Below, one piece after another: positions 26,190-41,100 of a stretch of 60,000 bases of DNA. Where the stretch lies: contig JAQGDQ010000012.1 of the NCBI GenBank assembly GCA_030141605.1, forward strand, positions 888,359-948,358, read 5' to 3'. Both the position numbers and the translations under genes were made by a program. Each line of letters starts with the position of its first letter. Position 1 is the first letter of the stretch. Source of the stretch: Tubiluchus corallicola. Lineage: Eukaryota > Priapulida > Priapulimorpha > Priapulimorphida > Tubiluchidae. The notes beneath the pieces are model-generated. The model was not told the DNA's origin. It did no database searches and saw only the letters and a program-made list of their open reading frames with translations.

Positions 26190-29100
26190 AAAAATCTAGT
26201 CCGCCAGATGATAGTGCTTTTTATCATCAGCTGCATAATTTGCCAAACTCTGCAGAATCTGTTCAGGTAACATACTATTCTTATTAGCATTGTTAATGAC
26301 AATTTTTCCTTAATGCAAAAATGAATAGACACTTTAGTGTAAAATTCCTGTTAAAATACTAAGGAAAACTGATCTAAAGTAGCTTGTTAAAATATACCTT
26401 ATCTAGTTCCGTTACCATCTGATAAAGAATTGAAGATAAAAAAAGCAGTAAATGAGTAGCTAAATTCAACATACCTGAAAAACAACACAAAAATTATGCA
26501 AAAAAGATACAGAAGTAAAATGGTGCCAGATATTTGATGATGGGTTCAATAACAGTCATTGATAAACTTGAAAAGTCCATTCATCATTTTCTGGTCTGCT
26601 ACCCTTGGAGTCTAGTGTTAGTCAGTTTGAAAGTGATTGAAAAATCCCAGTCAGTTTAACTCTGTGCCAAGTAAAGGGCACTCCCTTGGCAAGCTGACAA
26701 AGGAGGAGTTATTTATGCCTGATTAATGTTACTGCCCTGACTTTCTGTCTTTTCACTTGCTACACAAGACCTAATTTTGATATTAACAGGATGACAAACG
26801 ACGTGTTGGTACATCAGAAAATCCTATGGATTACCTAGCACCACCTGACGACCTCACTAGACAAGACACGTGGTTCTATATCAAAGAATCTGGCAGGCAA
26901 ATAAAGGAACATGAAGAAAAGCATTTAGATGGGCTGCCAGAAGCCACAGAAAAAACTCCCTTACTCAGGAAATTGTGAGTTGTTTAGACCTCTTTAAATT
27001 GCATGTAATTGCTGAGCTAATAAAGAGTAATTGACCACAAGACCTCCAGAAAATGTCGTAAAAGTGCTATCTTTCTTTGTGAATGTTTTATCACTTATAC
27101 ATTTTTAAAAGTCTAAAACTAAAATTTTTAAAATATTCTATCACAGATTAGAACAACACTTCTGGAATAAAATGGAAAAGCCTGGTGTACACTGCATTAA
27201 CTGTTACTTTTGTGTATTAATCTTATTTAGGTTAGTGACTTGGCTTCCTACTATCCTGTAGCAAATCTTATGCTTTTGATGTTTCAGATCTGTTATAAGC
27301 TTAGACAGTGATAGCAGTGACGTGTCAGATGCCTGGTCCACTTGGTGGCAGAACTGCTGCAATACATGTAGAATGTGTGCCTGTGAAATTTCTGACAAAA
27401 CAAAAATAAAAATCAATAATTTTAAAATATTTCTCCTGGCAGCTGGTGTATTGTTGTGTTGCGTAAGTAGCTTTAAATCTTGGATTCAAAATTCCCATAA
27501 ATAATACTTTTTCTTCTCATTTAAAACACAGCGTAATATTTTTTATAAGTGAAAATACTTCACAAAATGCATACAAGCTTTCAAATGTATAAGGTAATGA
27601 AAGCTTAGCTTCTTTATTTTGATGAGTATTGGTGCACGAAATTGCTGTATTGTTCAAGTGTACATATTAAACAAACTTTCTGTTTATCTTTCTATCAATT
27701 ACTAATTTGTCAGAAGTCAATAATGAATTAGTTTTTTATCTTGAGAAGGAAAAATATTATTTTAAAGTAAACAAAAATGAGTTAAATGAGTATGAAGGAA
27801 TATAATTTACCTGCAAATACAAACTGATAATTTATCATTAGCAAACTTGCAAGTTAGCAAATACATACATGCGAGTTTATTGCTGCACCTATGCTTACAT
27901 AAAGCCATTATGCAAAGGGCTGTCAGATAGAATCATAGAGCGACAAAATAGTCAATTAAGTACTATTTTTGTTTCCGTTAAGTAACTAAATATCTGTTCT
28001 TGTCTATGTTAAAATGCAGTTACCATTTTTTGCATGCTAATATTGAATAAGTGGACAGTGGTATTTCAGTGCACTAATTTGATTTTCAACTAACTCGCAT
28101 TCTTTGCAGTTAATTTTCAGTATAGCTCCTGTGTCAGATATTCATTGGTATCAGTTTGCCGTCTCGGATGATGTTGATAGGTGTATCCTTTTTTCTCTGA
28201 ACTAAAATATCTATGTTTTGTGACTCATTTAGTTAATGCTTAAGAGTAGCCCTGAACAGTGAATTGTGTACTGAGAACTTGTGTTTGTTTCGTAGTGCTT
28301 TGATTTTTACAGCTTTACTGCTTTGATAAGTACTGAGAAATTTTGCAAAGAAATGATGGGAGGAATTTAGTAAATTTAATAGCTTACTTTGTGCCATCCA
28401 GAGATACAACAAGGGTTTGTTTTCCACATACGATTGCTTATTTAAGTAGCCGAGAAAGCCAGCATTGCTTAATTATTGAAGTTGGTCCTGAGTGTGGTGT
28501 CGATTTTTGTAACTGGGAACGTTCGAAATTTCTACTTGCACTGAAAGATGCTAAGTTGATGTTTAAGCATTTTTTGATGTAATGTGTACATATTATTCTT
28601 CTTTGTAATATCATAGCATACCCTTTATTATGTATGATCGGTTCTAGCGATTATGTGAACTTCTGCTTTTTATGGCTATAATCATTGTGTGGAATACTGG
28701 ATTCCTTAACTTTTCCCTGCAGCTATCAATCTCACATGGTCTAGTTTAACAGAAGTACTGCAAGTACGTACACGAGGACCATTTTTGAATGACGATGCTG
28801 CTATTACTAAAGCCAGAGACAATGTCACCTTCTACTGTCGACGTTTGTATAAAAATGGTTCCACGGAAGTAAGTATTTTTCAAAAAAGTTGTCTGTGAGT
28901 TTTCAGAATTGACCCGTTGCCTAAAATGGTGGCATTAAAAAGTGTACTAAGTACAAAGTAATAATTTATATCAGTAGCACTACTAATTTTAGTTGAGTTT
29001 TTTATAATTATAAAAGAGAGTTACTGTCAAAACAACTAATGTAGTAGTTATTGAGTCTATTACGTACGTAGATAGTTTCTGAGATCTGGACATTGGCTAT

Positions 29101-32100
29101 GCAAGAAGATATTGATATTACTGGAGAGCTTACTGAACAAGTTACGTTGCAGCATGACTTTCATATAGACACAGAAAAAGTTGAGTAAGTAACAGTTCAA
29201 AAAATTCGTTTAAAGACAGTACATGATGTTTACTTGATTATTTTGTCTAGCATCCTTTACACTTTTAAACATTTTTCTAATTTTGGCACTTGACATTTAT
29301 GTAAAAATGGATGAATATTTTCGTTAGGCTTGCCCATTTGCTAGCTCAAATAAGTATTTAGTTAACTATGATTTTGAGCATTGTAATTTTTCTGGTTGTC
29401 TTTCAAAGAATGGGGAAAACTCGAATTTAAAGTTTCGTAATGAGCATAACTTGAATGTAATTTCTCATTATTCCTAGCTAGTCTTGGCATAAGTTTCGCT
29501 TTGTTAGCTTTTCATGTGGAGCTGAGACCTTTTTGTCTTGAGTAAAATGGATTGAGAATCGAAAATCGGCTATCTTGCTAAAGTTAAGTAATGGATGATT
29601 GATGTTTTTCTAGGATGGACGGAGTAGCGATATATCAGCTGCATGTGGAATGCACTGCAGATTATCTGGCAACTCTTGTGGTTCAGTATGCTAATCTAGA
29701 TTACAATGCAGTTAATCAGATTGTGTATGCAGCTGTTGTTTTAGTTGGTGTTTATGTGCTCATTATATTCGAGGTTTGTGGAATTTCTTAGTAAAACTGT
29801 TTTTTGGTGAAATCTTTGTGTGCCAAATAAATTAAATTTACTCTGCAGCTGTAATATAAAGTGTGTTATCTTCCTATGCATCTACACCGATTTAATCAGT
29901 ATTTTTTCGAATAGCGACTGTTAGTCTAGTAATCAGTAATCGTACAAATGTGTCTCTAATATCCTTTCTAATCTCTAAGGATTTCTGGTGTATTTAATCA
30001 GCCGATTATTGTAAACAGTGTCTAGTCTAAGAATATCAGAAATATTCTGCCAAGAAGCCTTGCATAAAATACAATAATTAATAAATTAAACAAATGAAAA
30101 TCTTTTTGCAGCTTGAATTACTATGGTAAATCCATATTATGCTTACTGCTGAGTCAGTCGTGACTGCGGCAGAAGAAATCTTTTTATTTACACACACGCA
30201 CACACACACACACACACACACAGTGCTTGTTGAAAACAAAGGTTTGGTTTGTCAGCTTTATACTGATAGGAAATATGCCCAGAAATTTACGTATTTCATT
30301 GAGTTATAAATCCTTAATTATTTCGAAATTTCGGCATGTTTTTTAGTATGTAAGTACCTGTGAGAAAGAATATTTATACATATATCTGGTCTCACTTGTG
30401 ATGTAGTCATTGTGACATTTTGTTTGTTACAGTTTGTGCACCGCACCTTGGCTGCAATGATTGGAGCTTTTGCCATCATAGCTGTTATGGCGTATTTGCG
30501 AGTGGTAAGTCACTAAAAGCTTTTTGTAAGTGTAATGTGCACTTATTATCAAAAATAAGTGTGTAGTTGTGTTAATAACAAGAAAAGAATGGCATCTGCA
30601 AGGTTTGTTCTATTTCTGTACTTGACTGTGTAATATGTATATTTATGTCTATTTATATTATAAATTAATTTATGAATATTATTTTTAAGAGCATTCCTAG
30701 TTGAAAATATGACAATACTTTGTTGTAAAACTATATATTGCAATCCCCATCAATTTGTAATTGTTTCAACATTTAGTACATTTTTCTACTGTTAATCAGC
30801 GAGATGTTTATTACCGGGACTAGTATGGTGAGTAGTACTGTCAACAAGTAACTTCACACATACTAATCACGATAAACACAGCAGTAACAGTCAGTGGAAA
30901 AGTCTTCAAGTCCATCAGGTACACCTTCAAATGGCTAGGGCCATTTCTTTTAATCACGATAAACACAGCAGTAACAGTCAGTGGAAAAGTCTTCAAGTCC
31001 ATCAGGTACTCCTTCAAATGGCTGGGGCTATTTCTTTATCTTTCAGTATTGCATTACTCACTTGGAGCTTTTTCAAATATTTCAGCGACCCACATTGGCA
31101 GAAATAATGACTTGGATTGATTTTGAAACGTTGGGTTTGTTGTTTGGCATGATGACCATTGTTTCAATTTTCATGGAAACCGGTTTCTTTGACTTTGTTG
31201 CTGTTCAGGTATGTTGAAAATTCATTATTGTTTGTTTGATGCATTTAAGTAAAATTTAGTAGCTTTAGTTTTCAGACCGTTAACTAATTAATAAGCAATA
31301 TTTGATAACAGATGAAATTAAAAACTACCAAAAAATCTCAAATTTTATCTGTGAATAAATTAACAACCTCTTTTTAGTAAAACTGTCTTGAGCCATGATG
31401 AGGACTAAACTAGCACTAGACAACAAAATTAGGACTAATTCCAGACGAAAATAGTCAATCAATTCTTGTACAGTAATTAATCGTTGTAATATATTGTAGA
31501 TTAATCATATGATCGTAGCAATTACTTGTAGATCGTAATGAATCTGGGTAAAACTGCTAAAATGCCAGAATATGTTGGTAACAAATCTGACTTATAACGC
31601 GCTGCCCCTGCACCCAAAAGCAAGTAATCTGCATTTTCTTTTATAGTGAAGCTGGGTTAATAAAGAATTTCCAATAAATTTTTGACTCTGTGAGTTTAGA
31701 TTGGGCCACCGCCATTCAACAGAAAAGAAAAATTACAACCGTAGACGGAAATTTCAATTCTTGATGAGTAATCAGTAAGAGCCCTAAGTTGTGTCAGCAG
31801 CTGAGAGGTTGCAAGTACAGTCATATCTCTGTTGTCTAGTACTCATACAAATCGGTTTTCGACCAGAAAATTAGAGCTGAAATTGTCTCCGCTCTCGACC
31901 AGAATTTCGGTATTCGACCAACCGCCAAACACATGATGAACGCATGTGCTGCGAGGCGAGTAAAGCTGATCGTAGCCTACCGCACCCGAGAGTAGTCACG
32001 CACATTTGAATCGCCTAACATTGCTAAGTGCTTTCTCCGCTTATTTGTTTATGCAGGAATAATTACGTTTTTCTTCGGTACTCAACCAAATCGGTTTTTA

Positions 32101-35100
32101 AACACTGCTTATGGTTGGAAACAGAGGTACTACTGTATTTAGAGTTTAAATTGAGTGCCAAATAATAAATAATGGTACCAGTAATACTTCTGCAGCAATT
32201 AGTAGTGGCTCTTTTAACCACACTTATAACTTATATTAGCGTCACAAACTATTAGAAATTTATGATTTGTTCAGGTGTGGTACTATACTTAAGAGTAGGG
32301 CCTCAGTACTTACAAATTTGTGCATAAGTATTGTTAAGTCTACTTTGCTACATTTAAAATGGATTGATACGCAAAATTACGTTTGAATACGTTAATTTCA
32401 TTCTTGCAGCTCGTTTTTGTCATTGCCATCACTATGCCAATCAGGCACTTGTACTAAAATGTAGGAAATTATCTTGACAAATTCAAGCAGTTAACATACT
32501 TCTGCTACACAGTATTGATCACGTCGCTGATTTTTTAAGAAAAAATTTTGTTAGAAGAAGTTTTGATCTTAATGAATATTGTATTCAAAAATTGATTGAA
32601 AACTGCATATTTTGTAATAGGTACAGTATCTAAAACCTGATGCCGACAGTATTGGCAAAGGTTGGCAGCTAAAAAGCTGATTACTGGTCATTTTTTCTTA
32701 AAAATTTTTGTTATTTTTAGAGATGTTGCCTTGTTGACACATTTATTTGTTTCTTTCAGTCGTATAAGTATGCTCGAGGACGTGTTTGGCCTCTCATCAC
32801 TGCTCTTTGTGCATTTGCTGCTGTGATTTCTGCATTTATGGACAATGTTACTACAATATTGTTGCTTGTGCCTGTTAGCATTAGGTATGCACAGCAGAAG
32901 GTTCAGTTACATCTGAAAATATCTTTATTCGTTTCAGATTTAAGTTCTATGTTAGCCTTTTCAAAATATTTAATCAAATGTTATAACCTTTAAGCTATTT
33001 AGCATACTTGTTGGTATAAAAGTAATGCTAGCAAGTCAACAAAATCGTCAGAGTCATAAGGAATTACTGTTTTTTATGGAAAAACATTGTAAAACTTTTG
33101 AGAAAACCATGTTCACCAGTAACTATTGCATAGTAACTGTGTTATGTAAAATTTTCAAAATTCTCAAATTACTGATTAATATTTCTTAACTCATTGTTTT
33201 CCTTTTAACCAGGCTTTGTGAAGTATTGAATTTGGATCCTATGCATGTGCTTATTGCAGAGGTAGTATTTTCTAACATTGGAGGAACTGCTACGGCTATA
33301 GGAGATCCACCAAATGTTATTATAGTCTCTAATGAAGACCTCATGAAAATGGTATGGTCATTAGTCGGACATGCTTATTTTCTTTGAGTGTGTTTGCTCA
33401 TTTTACAGTGCTTCAATTTGGATGTGAAATTAACTTTTTATGAGGACAGGTGGTGCTATACATTATGCAGAATCGCAAATTTTGATTACGAGATACTATT
33501 TTGCAAGCCCATCAATGCAAACACTTTTAAAAGCTTGACTGAATGGAATATCCGTAATGCACCTCTCTTGCTTGCTTTTTAAGCAAATGATTAAAAAATT
33601 TCTATGACATGTAAAAGTTTTATTGCGATGTAACCTTATAAACGTATCTTTTTCATCGTGAATCTGGTTTCATTCTCATTGATATGCACGTAATAAGTTT
33701 TTAGCCAGTTTTTATATTGTGCATTAACTAATTGTTTCTAATTAAAACAGATTCTATAACAATGCTGAATCGCATTCCAGATAATCTATTCACAAAATAG
33801 ATTCCATGACAATGGTAAATGGTGTTCTAAGTGAGATATGCAGCAAGTTGGGCAGAAAAACTCAATAAGCCAATAATCCAAATGCTTCGCATTCCAGACT
33901 AGTTTTTAAACGAATATTTTTTCATTATTCTAGTTTTCGTTCTTCCTACATGTAATAGTAGCTTCTTGCCCAGTAACTTTGGCATTGCTTTCAATAAATA
34001 AAAGGTGTCAGGTGTGCTCAAACTTTTAACATGACCTGGATTGTCATGTTGTCATTGACCAGTAAAACAGAAAACCTACACGTAGTTAGATCCTTTTGAC
34101 ACATTTTTGCTAATTGTAACTTGTCTATTCTAGGGTATAAATTTTAACTCCTTTACTTTGCATATGGTATTTGGTGTGATTCTATGTGGATTTGTTGCTT
34201 ATGGGCAAATGCGAGTAATGTATCGAAGACGACGTTACTTGCAGTTCAAGGACCCACCTGATGTCGTAGGTGTGCCTAATTTCCTGTTGTGTTATTATCT
34301 CGAAAATATAATTATATGCATTTTTCTGTACCTTTTGTATAGAAAATGGTTTACAGTTAACTAATTTTTTTGGAGAATTCTCAGCTAGCACTATAAGAGC
34401 AAAAGTGCTCCTGTCAATGCTTAGTTATACAAGAGAAAGTAGAATGATTCCTGATTGCAACACTGCTTGTGAATTGTTCATTTACTTGTATGTTTAATTT
34501 TGACAACATGTTTGATTTGTTTGAATTTATTATACCAGAAATTCACCATGAGATTGAGATGTGGAAGAGAACTAAGAACTCGGTAATGTATGGCACTCGT
34601 GATGCTGAGCGTGTCCGGGCATTACTGGACAGCAAAATGACTGATTTAGAAACACGCATGATTGAAAAGAAGCAGAGTATAGCAACTGGGTGAGATAAAC
34701 TTTAACAGTGTTGTTTAGCCCTTTTTGTCTAGTGAAATTTTGGTTGTTGTTTTCTGTAGGTGATTCTAGATGGCGCCAGTTCATAGATACTGTTTATTAC
34801 CTGGCACATTTAGTTCTCACCTGTCAACTAACATTTAGAGGCTGTTTAACACTTTCTCATTTAGTAATATTGCAGCCATAACATTTTGAGTGACATGTTA
34901 ACACCTAATTAATGCACTAACAATCGATAAATATAAATGGCACAAGAGTTGTAAATTGTAGATTTAAAGGCATTTTATGTCAACTCTCATTTGTTTAAAT
35001 AATCATTCTATATTTCTATATCTCTTATCTCATTCATATTTGTTGTTTATCAATATTGCTGTCACTTATCTGTTTCCATAACCTAGTATTATTAGATAAA

Positions 35101-38100
35101 GTATAAGAAAGCAAGCGTGAATTTTATATCATAAGCTGATTGTTTCTTTTGCCAGATTGTTTCCTTTATTTAAAATGATAAAGGTAAATGTTTATGTTTG
35201 CTCATGTGGATTTTGAATTTTGTTACAGCATCTCTGTTAGCTGTTTCTTTACAAATTAGTGGTACCTAGTTGCAAATTTCCAAATTTGTGAGATTTAAAA
35301 AACTTTTTTCAGTAATACATTCGAGGAAGATTTTCAGAGCAAGTTGGCACAACTGCAAAAGGAGGTGAATAAAATATTTTCAATGAAGTCTGCCATTTCA
35401 TGTCATTTTGTTATAATAATTAGCAGAGATTGAAATGATTTAAGAGACTTGAGATTAAGTGGTAGAAGTGATCTAATCTAGCATAGAATCAGAAATTGTA
35501 TATTTTTTATGTAGAGCAATTTCTAAATTGGGTATAATGTAATGAATTTTTAGAGAAAAATGGGAAAGTGCAAAGTTTAATGTCACTCACACATGCACAC
35601 AAGTTTTTTAATTTCAAGTAATAATTGTAAGTAAATTGTGTGTGTGTGGGGGTGGGGGGTGCGTGCGTGCGTGTGTGTTTTTGCATGCCTTTATGTGTGC
35701 ATGCGCATTTGTGCATAAGTGCATGTGTTTGTGCACATGTCTATGTGCACAAGCACAAATACTTGAATAATATTCATTTTTGTATTTATGCATGTTTTAC
35801 ATAAGTTTTCTCCACATGCCAGCCAGTGAGATAGGCCTACATTTTTACCTGTCGTAGTCTCATTTTTAGTGATGACATTTTGTTTCAGTATAAAATTAAG
35901 GACAAGGTTCTTTTGATCAAAAGTGCAGCTGTGTTGGTGTGCTGCATTTTGCTGTTTTTTCTTGAACCTTTGGAGGCACTGCACATTAGTCTCGGTAAGT
36001 GATTAGTTTCATAATGTATGCATTATTATTTATTAAGCTTGAATATGTGTCAGATTTATTACTTCTGTCTGAAGCTGAAGTTGTGTATAACTTCTCAGGA
36101 GATTTTTGCATCTTAAATTTTGATTCCCAAAAACTTTTTATGCTTAATGGGCTAGAATTAGTTCTTTAATTCCACTTTAGTGCTAGAACTCCTCTAAGAT
36201 TTTTACTGAATGAGAGTGATATGTTTTTATAGTTTAGTGGCCTGCTTTTCTTGCATGTTTGTTTTTGTCAAATGCTTTTTTAAATGTGGCCAAGTGCATC
36301 ATCTCAGCAGACCCTAACATTTTTAGGCAATGTATTAGAAAAAATGATTACATCCATGTGCCATTGCACCTCTATTACACCCCATTGAATTGTGTATAAA
36401 GTTCTTTGTGCTGTTATGTGGTTTAGAACTGTGATGAGTACGCAGTAAATGATTATTTAGCATACTAACAGTGAATGCACAGTTTCTGTCATTAGCATTG
36501 ATGATATTGTCATATCATAATTTACCGAACTGTTTTAGTAGGCTAAAAGCATGAAAAATTTACATTCATAATACTTATATTATTATAATACCTTAATGGC
36601 AAATGCAAGTTCCATTGTCCTAAAAGACATATTTCTGTTTGACTCCATATCAATGCAAAGTCTTTAATTTCTTTTTTAAGTGCCTCCACTTATTTTACAA
36701 TCAGCCTTTGGCATATTTATAATTACTTTGCAAGTTTGGACATCTGCATTTACAACATCACATTTTAATATTTGTAGCTTGGATTGCAATTATGGGTGCT
36801 ATCATATTACTAGTTCTTGCTGACAGAGATGACTTAGACAGTGTTTTTCACAAAGTGGAGTGGACGACTCTAATTTTTTTCGCTGCTTTATTTGTTCTCA
36901 TGAAGGCAAGTTTAATAAAAATGGCTATGGCTTCTTATGTATTTCTAGCTTTGAAGTTTTAAATATTTCACAACTATTTAAATATTTGCTGTACGCACAG
37001 TAATAGCGTGAAATTTTTTCTTTAAAATTGATTTTAATCCGAAACCATTTTTATTTTTGCAGATTGAAGAGTAGCTTTTTTATTATTTTACGTGTAGAGT
37101 TTTTGTATGTTTTATAAGTAAATCTTGTTTGGTTCCATACATCTCTATTGTAATTTTACCAGGGAACCAGATATGATATAATTCATCAGATATGATTTTG
37201 TATTCTTGACAAAGTGTATTTTTTGTCAATATTTTGACCAGTATATGCGATAGCTGTTCATTTAAAACTTGTGACACATTACTAGGTTGAATACACCGCT
37301 TTAAAGAAAAGTAACAAACTTTAGTTGATCTTCATGATATGCCATCGTTTCATTAATAGCTTTTTGTCAAGTTGCACACCAGTGTGGCTATGGGCGTCCT
37401 TCAGTGTTTGGTATGTGACACCCGAACAACAGACTTCTGTTCAATACACAAATGGGATGAACAAAATTTTAAGGGTAAAACTGGACGAGAACGAACAAAT
37501 AGATAACAGCAATACATGAAAAGGAGCAGTGACAAAAACTTAATCAGTGTGTTAAATAGTTGATAATAGTTAAAATTGGAATATAGCCGGCATAGTCACC
37601 TGGAAGGTGTCGTGATTGGACAATAAATACGTTCCTACAAAACATGTCTCACCACAGTTAACTGAAACATGTGACACTATCCGGTTGCTAAACATATCAA
37701 AGATGGATGCACGCAGGACATGATATAAAAAGGGCACTTTAATAACAGCTACTTTTTTTAATACATTTTGATGCAATAATTATAAGGGAAAAAAGCTATC
37801 AAACCATTTACTGACCTTCACGTTTTATGGTTTTGTTTGTTACATGTTTGTCAGACTGGTTATTCAATAAGTAAAGTAAAAGACTACTAGGCTTAAATGG
37901 CAACTAGTAATGTCAAATGGCACTAATTTTTTCTCCAAATATATAACATTTATATGTATAATAAATTACTGACTGCTTGGCAGTGTTTTCATAGATACTT
38001 GAAGGAATAAGACATGGTGTAAATATTAACAATAGGTGCAATTGCTCTTGGAAAAAAGTGGCCATTTAGGTCATTATGATCGGTTGCCTACTTTTGCTGA

Positions 38101-41100
38101 CGTGGTTAACATAACCTCATTCTTAGGATACATAAAATACAAGAAAGGTTTAGATTTCCTTTACCAAAGTAGACAAAATACACAAAGTAAATATAAACAC
38201 ATGTTGAACCTGAGGAAACTAGATAATAATACATTTGGATGCTGCAAAAGTAGATTTAGATTAAAGATAGGTAAGAAAAAAGTAGATGTTCCAATAATAG
38301 GTATTTTTATTTTTTCTTGTTGCAGGGAATAGAGAAAATGGGTTTGTTAGACTTCATTGGGAATGCTGTTGCTGATTTAATTGGGGGTGTACAGGGTTCA
38401 AGGCGACAACTTCTTGTGGCTATACTGCTAATATTATGGGTGTCGGCACTTGCTTCCAGTTTCGTAGACAATATTCCATTTACAACTGCTATGGTAAGTG
38501 CTTATCTTGGTTGTGAGCTATGAATATATTTATATACATATTCTTGAGTACTGAAACTGCCATATTGTACAAGAAAGGCAGACGAATTTTGAAAGCAGTA
38601 TTTAGCAACATAATATCACAGTTAGTCTGTGTCATTTTACTTTACCCAGATTTAAAAGCGTTTTGATGTAGTGACACTAGAGCCACTGGTACAATTGATA
38701 CAATTGGAGCTATCGGTACTCTATCTAAATTTGAAAGATACGGTTTGGTATTGTAATTGTGTTTGCAGAAGAAAAAGCAAACGGTAACTCTTTCATAAAA
38801 ATTTCTGGAGTGAAAATTATTCATTCCAACAGTGGAGCAAGTCTAACTTTATTTGTTGCTGCACCACTAGAACAAGATAAAAATACTATAAAGTATTATT
38901 AAATTAGAATGCCAGAAAAATCTCTGCACCTCATTGGGACTTGAACTCAAGACATTCTGCTTTATCAGGCAGTTACGCTAACCACTCAGATGCTCTGACT
39001 TTGCACACAAGAATTTATACTAAAAGCCAATAGAAGTCTGTATGGGAATCACAGTCCTTACAGTATGAAGACATAGTACGAGATCAATTATTGTAATACA
39101 ACTAAAATTAAAAAGTATGAAAAGTTTTTTTTTGCACTCGAGCTCAAGACCTTCTGCTTTCCTGGCAACTTTGATAACCTTGGAAACATCACAACTTTTT
39201 TTGGACAGAAATGTACACTATAAGCCACTATAGGTCTATTAATGGGTAATTAGAGTCCACACTGTATCCAAGACATAGTAAGAAATCAGTTATAATGTAC
39301 GAAAGTGATAGTAAATTAGACAATCAGAAAAATTTTGGTTTCAAGTTTCTTGGAGAGACTAGAAGAAACGCTGAGTGGTGTCCATACAACTCAGGTCCCA
39401 CCATTGGTAAGGCAGACTATTTTTGAACCTAGATAAATTTCCTATTAGTCCTTTATGAATGTGGTTATCTTAAATTTGCGTAATTTATTTTAATAAACCA
39501 ATTTTACTTTATTATTTTTTCTTTTAGATTTTCTTTCGTTGAAAAATTATTTGAAAATCTAATTTATGCCTATAACTTACCCACGTAGGTCTTGTTTATC
39601 TGTTAAAATACCTTGTATGAAATATAAATTTGTGCTTTTAATCAGATAATTGCATATCCACAGATTATATAAACTTTCTTGTTTGATAATTTTTTAACTG
39701 AAAAATGTAAAATTATTAATGTGAAATTTTAAATTTTTTTCTGCAGAAAATTTCTCAAAAATATTTCTTAATGGGATTGTGTCATATTATTAGGTGACAA
39801 TTATTGTTCAATTGGCTGAAGATCCGAAGCTCAACCTACCTGTAGCTCCTCTTGTTTGGTCTCTTGCTTTTGGCGCTTGCCTTGGAGGTAAAAAGTCTAT
39901 GTGCTTTTTTATATTTTTATAACTTAGGTTATTTGTCCATACCATAGTTAAATCATAACAACCCATATTCTCAGTGTTTATAGTACTTGAACTCATATTG
40001 AAGTTAAACATAGACTCGCAATGCTTTTGTATGAAATTAGCCAAAAGTGAAAAACTTGCCATCTTTGACAAATTTGCATTAAAATTAGGAACCTGTGCAT
40101 CTGTAAATTTAAGTAAAATTGCCAGTTAATCATGGTGTAGCCAAGCTAAGACTTTTATCTTAAGTCCCTGTAATTATAGTCCCCCAAAATGTTATTCAAC
40201 AATGTCTTTAAATCCACAATTATTTGCTTTAAACAAAGCCACTTACCAAACTAATTGATGGCTGCTATGATGGCCATCGCAACAGATATACAGTGGCCGC
40301 CGCTTATTATGGACACGGTTATTGTGGACAGCGGGTTATTGTGGACAACTCGCGAGGGACGGAATTTTCCCCTAATAAAATCTGCCGGTTAATATGGACA
40401 ACCGCCGCTTAATATGGACAGCGAACATTCTTGGCACGTGAACCAGCCGTGCCAACCACGGCGTGCGCGCGTAATTGAAAAGAGCTTCCCGCTCTGCTGC
40501 CTGTGTGAGTCATTGCATCAGTCAGTTCGCCGTTTGCCGTGGCCTTGAGAGCTTCGAAACTGTGATAACTTCCTTCCGTTCAAGGTTGAGAGAAAAGTTT
40601 CCTGCCAAACAAACTCGTCTGACTTCTTTTTTTCAATAAAACAGGAGACGAGTTGATACAGACAGTTTTTTGCCTTTTTTAATGAAGGGGAAGGGTCTTC
40701 ATGGGTCACTTCGCTTAATATGGACAGCCGCTTAATATGGACATACACTGCTGGCCCGAGGTGTCCACAATAAGCGGCGGCCACTGTAGTTCCTACTTCC
40801 TAAACTTCTTGCCAGGAATTGAAAACTTCTCTATAGGTACAGTAGGTGCTGCTTAATAGACTTACTTTGGGACCAAAGTCTTTTGACCCATTTAACCGAT
40901 GGGCGTAGCATTACTGAATGTGTCACCAGCTTACTATGCACTGCAAAGGTTTTTAATGAATTTTAGAAACGAAGTAATGCCTAAATCCCTTTGTGCAGTT
41001 AAAAATTAGAAAAAATATCTTAAAATATTAATTTATATAAGTGAATTAGCAACATAAGTATATAAGTATACTTTTCTAAATCACGCAAGTCTGTTTATTT

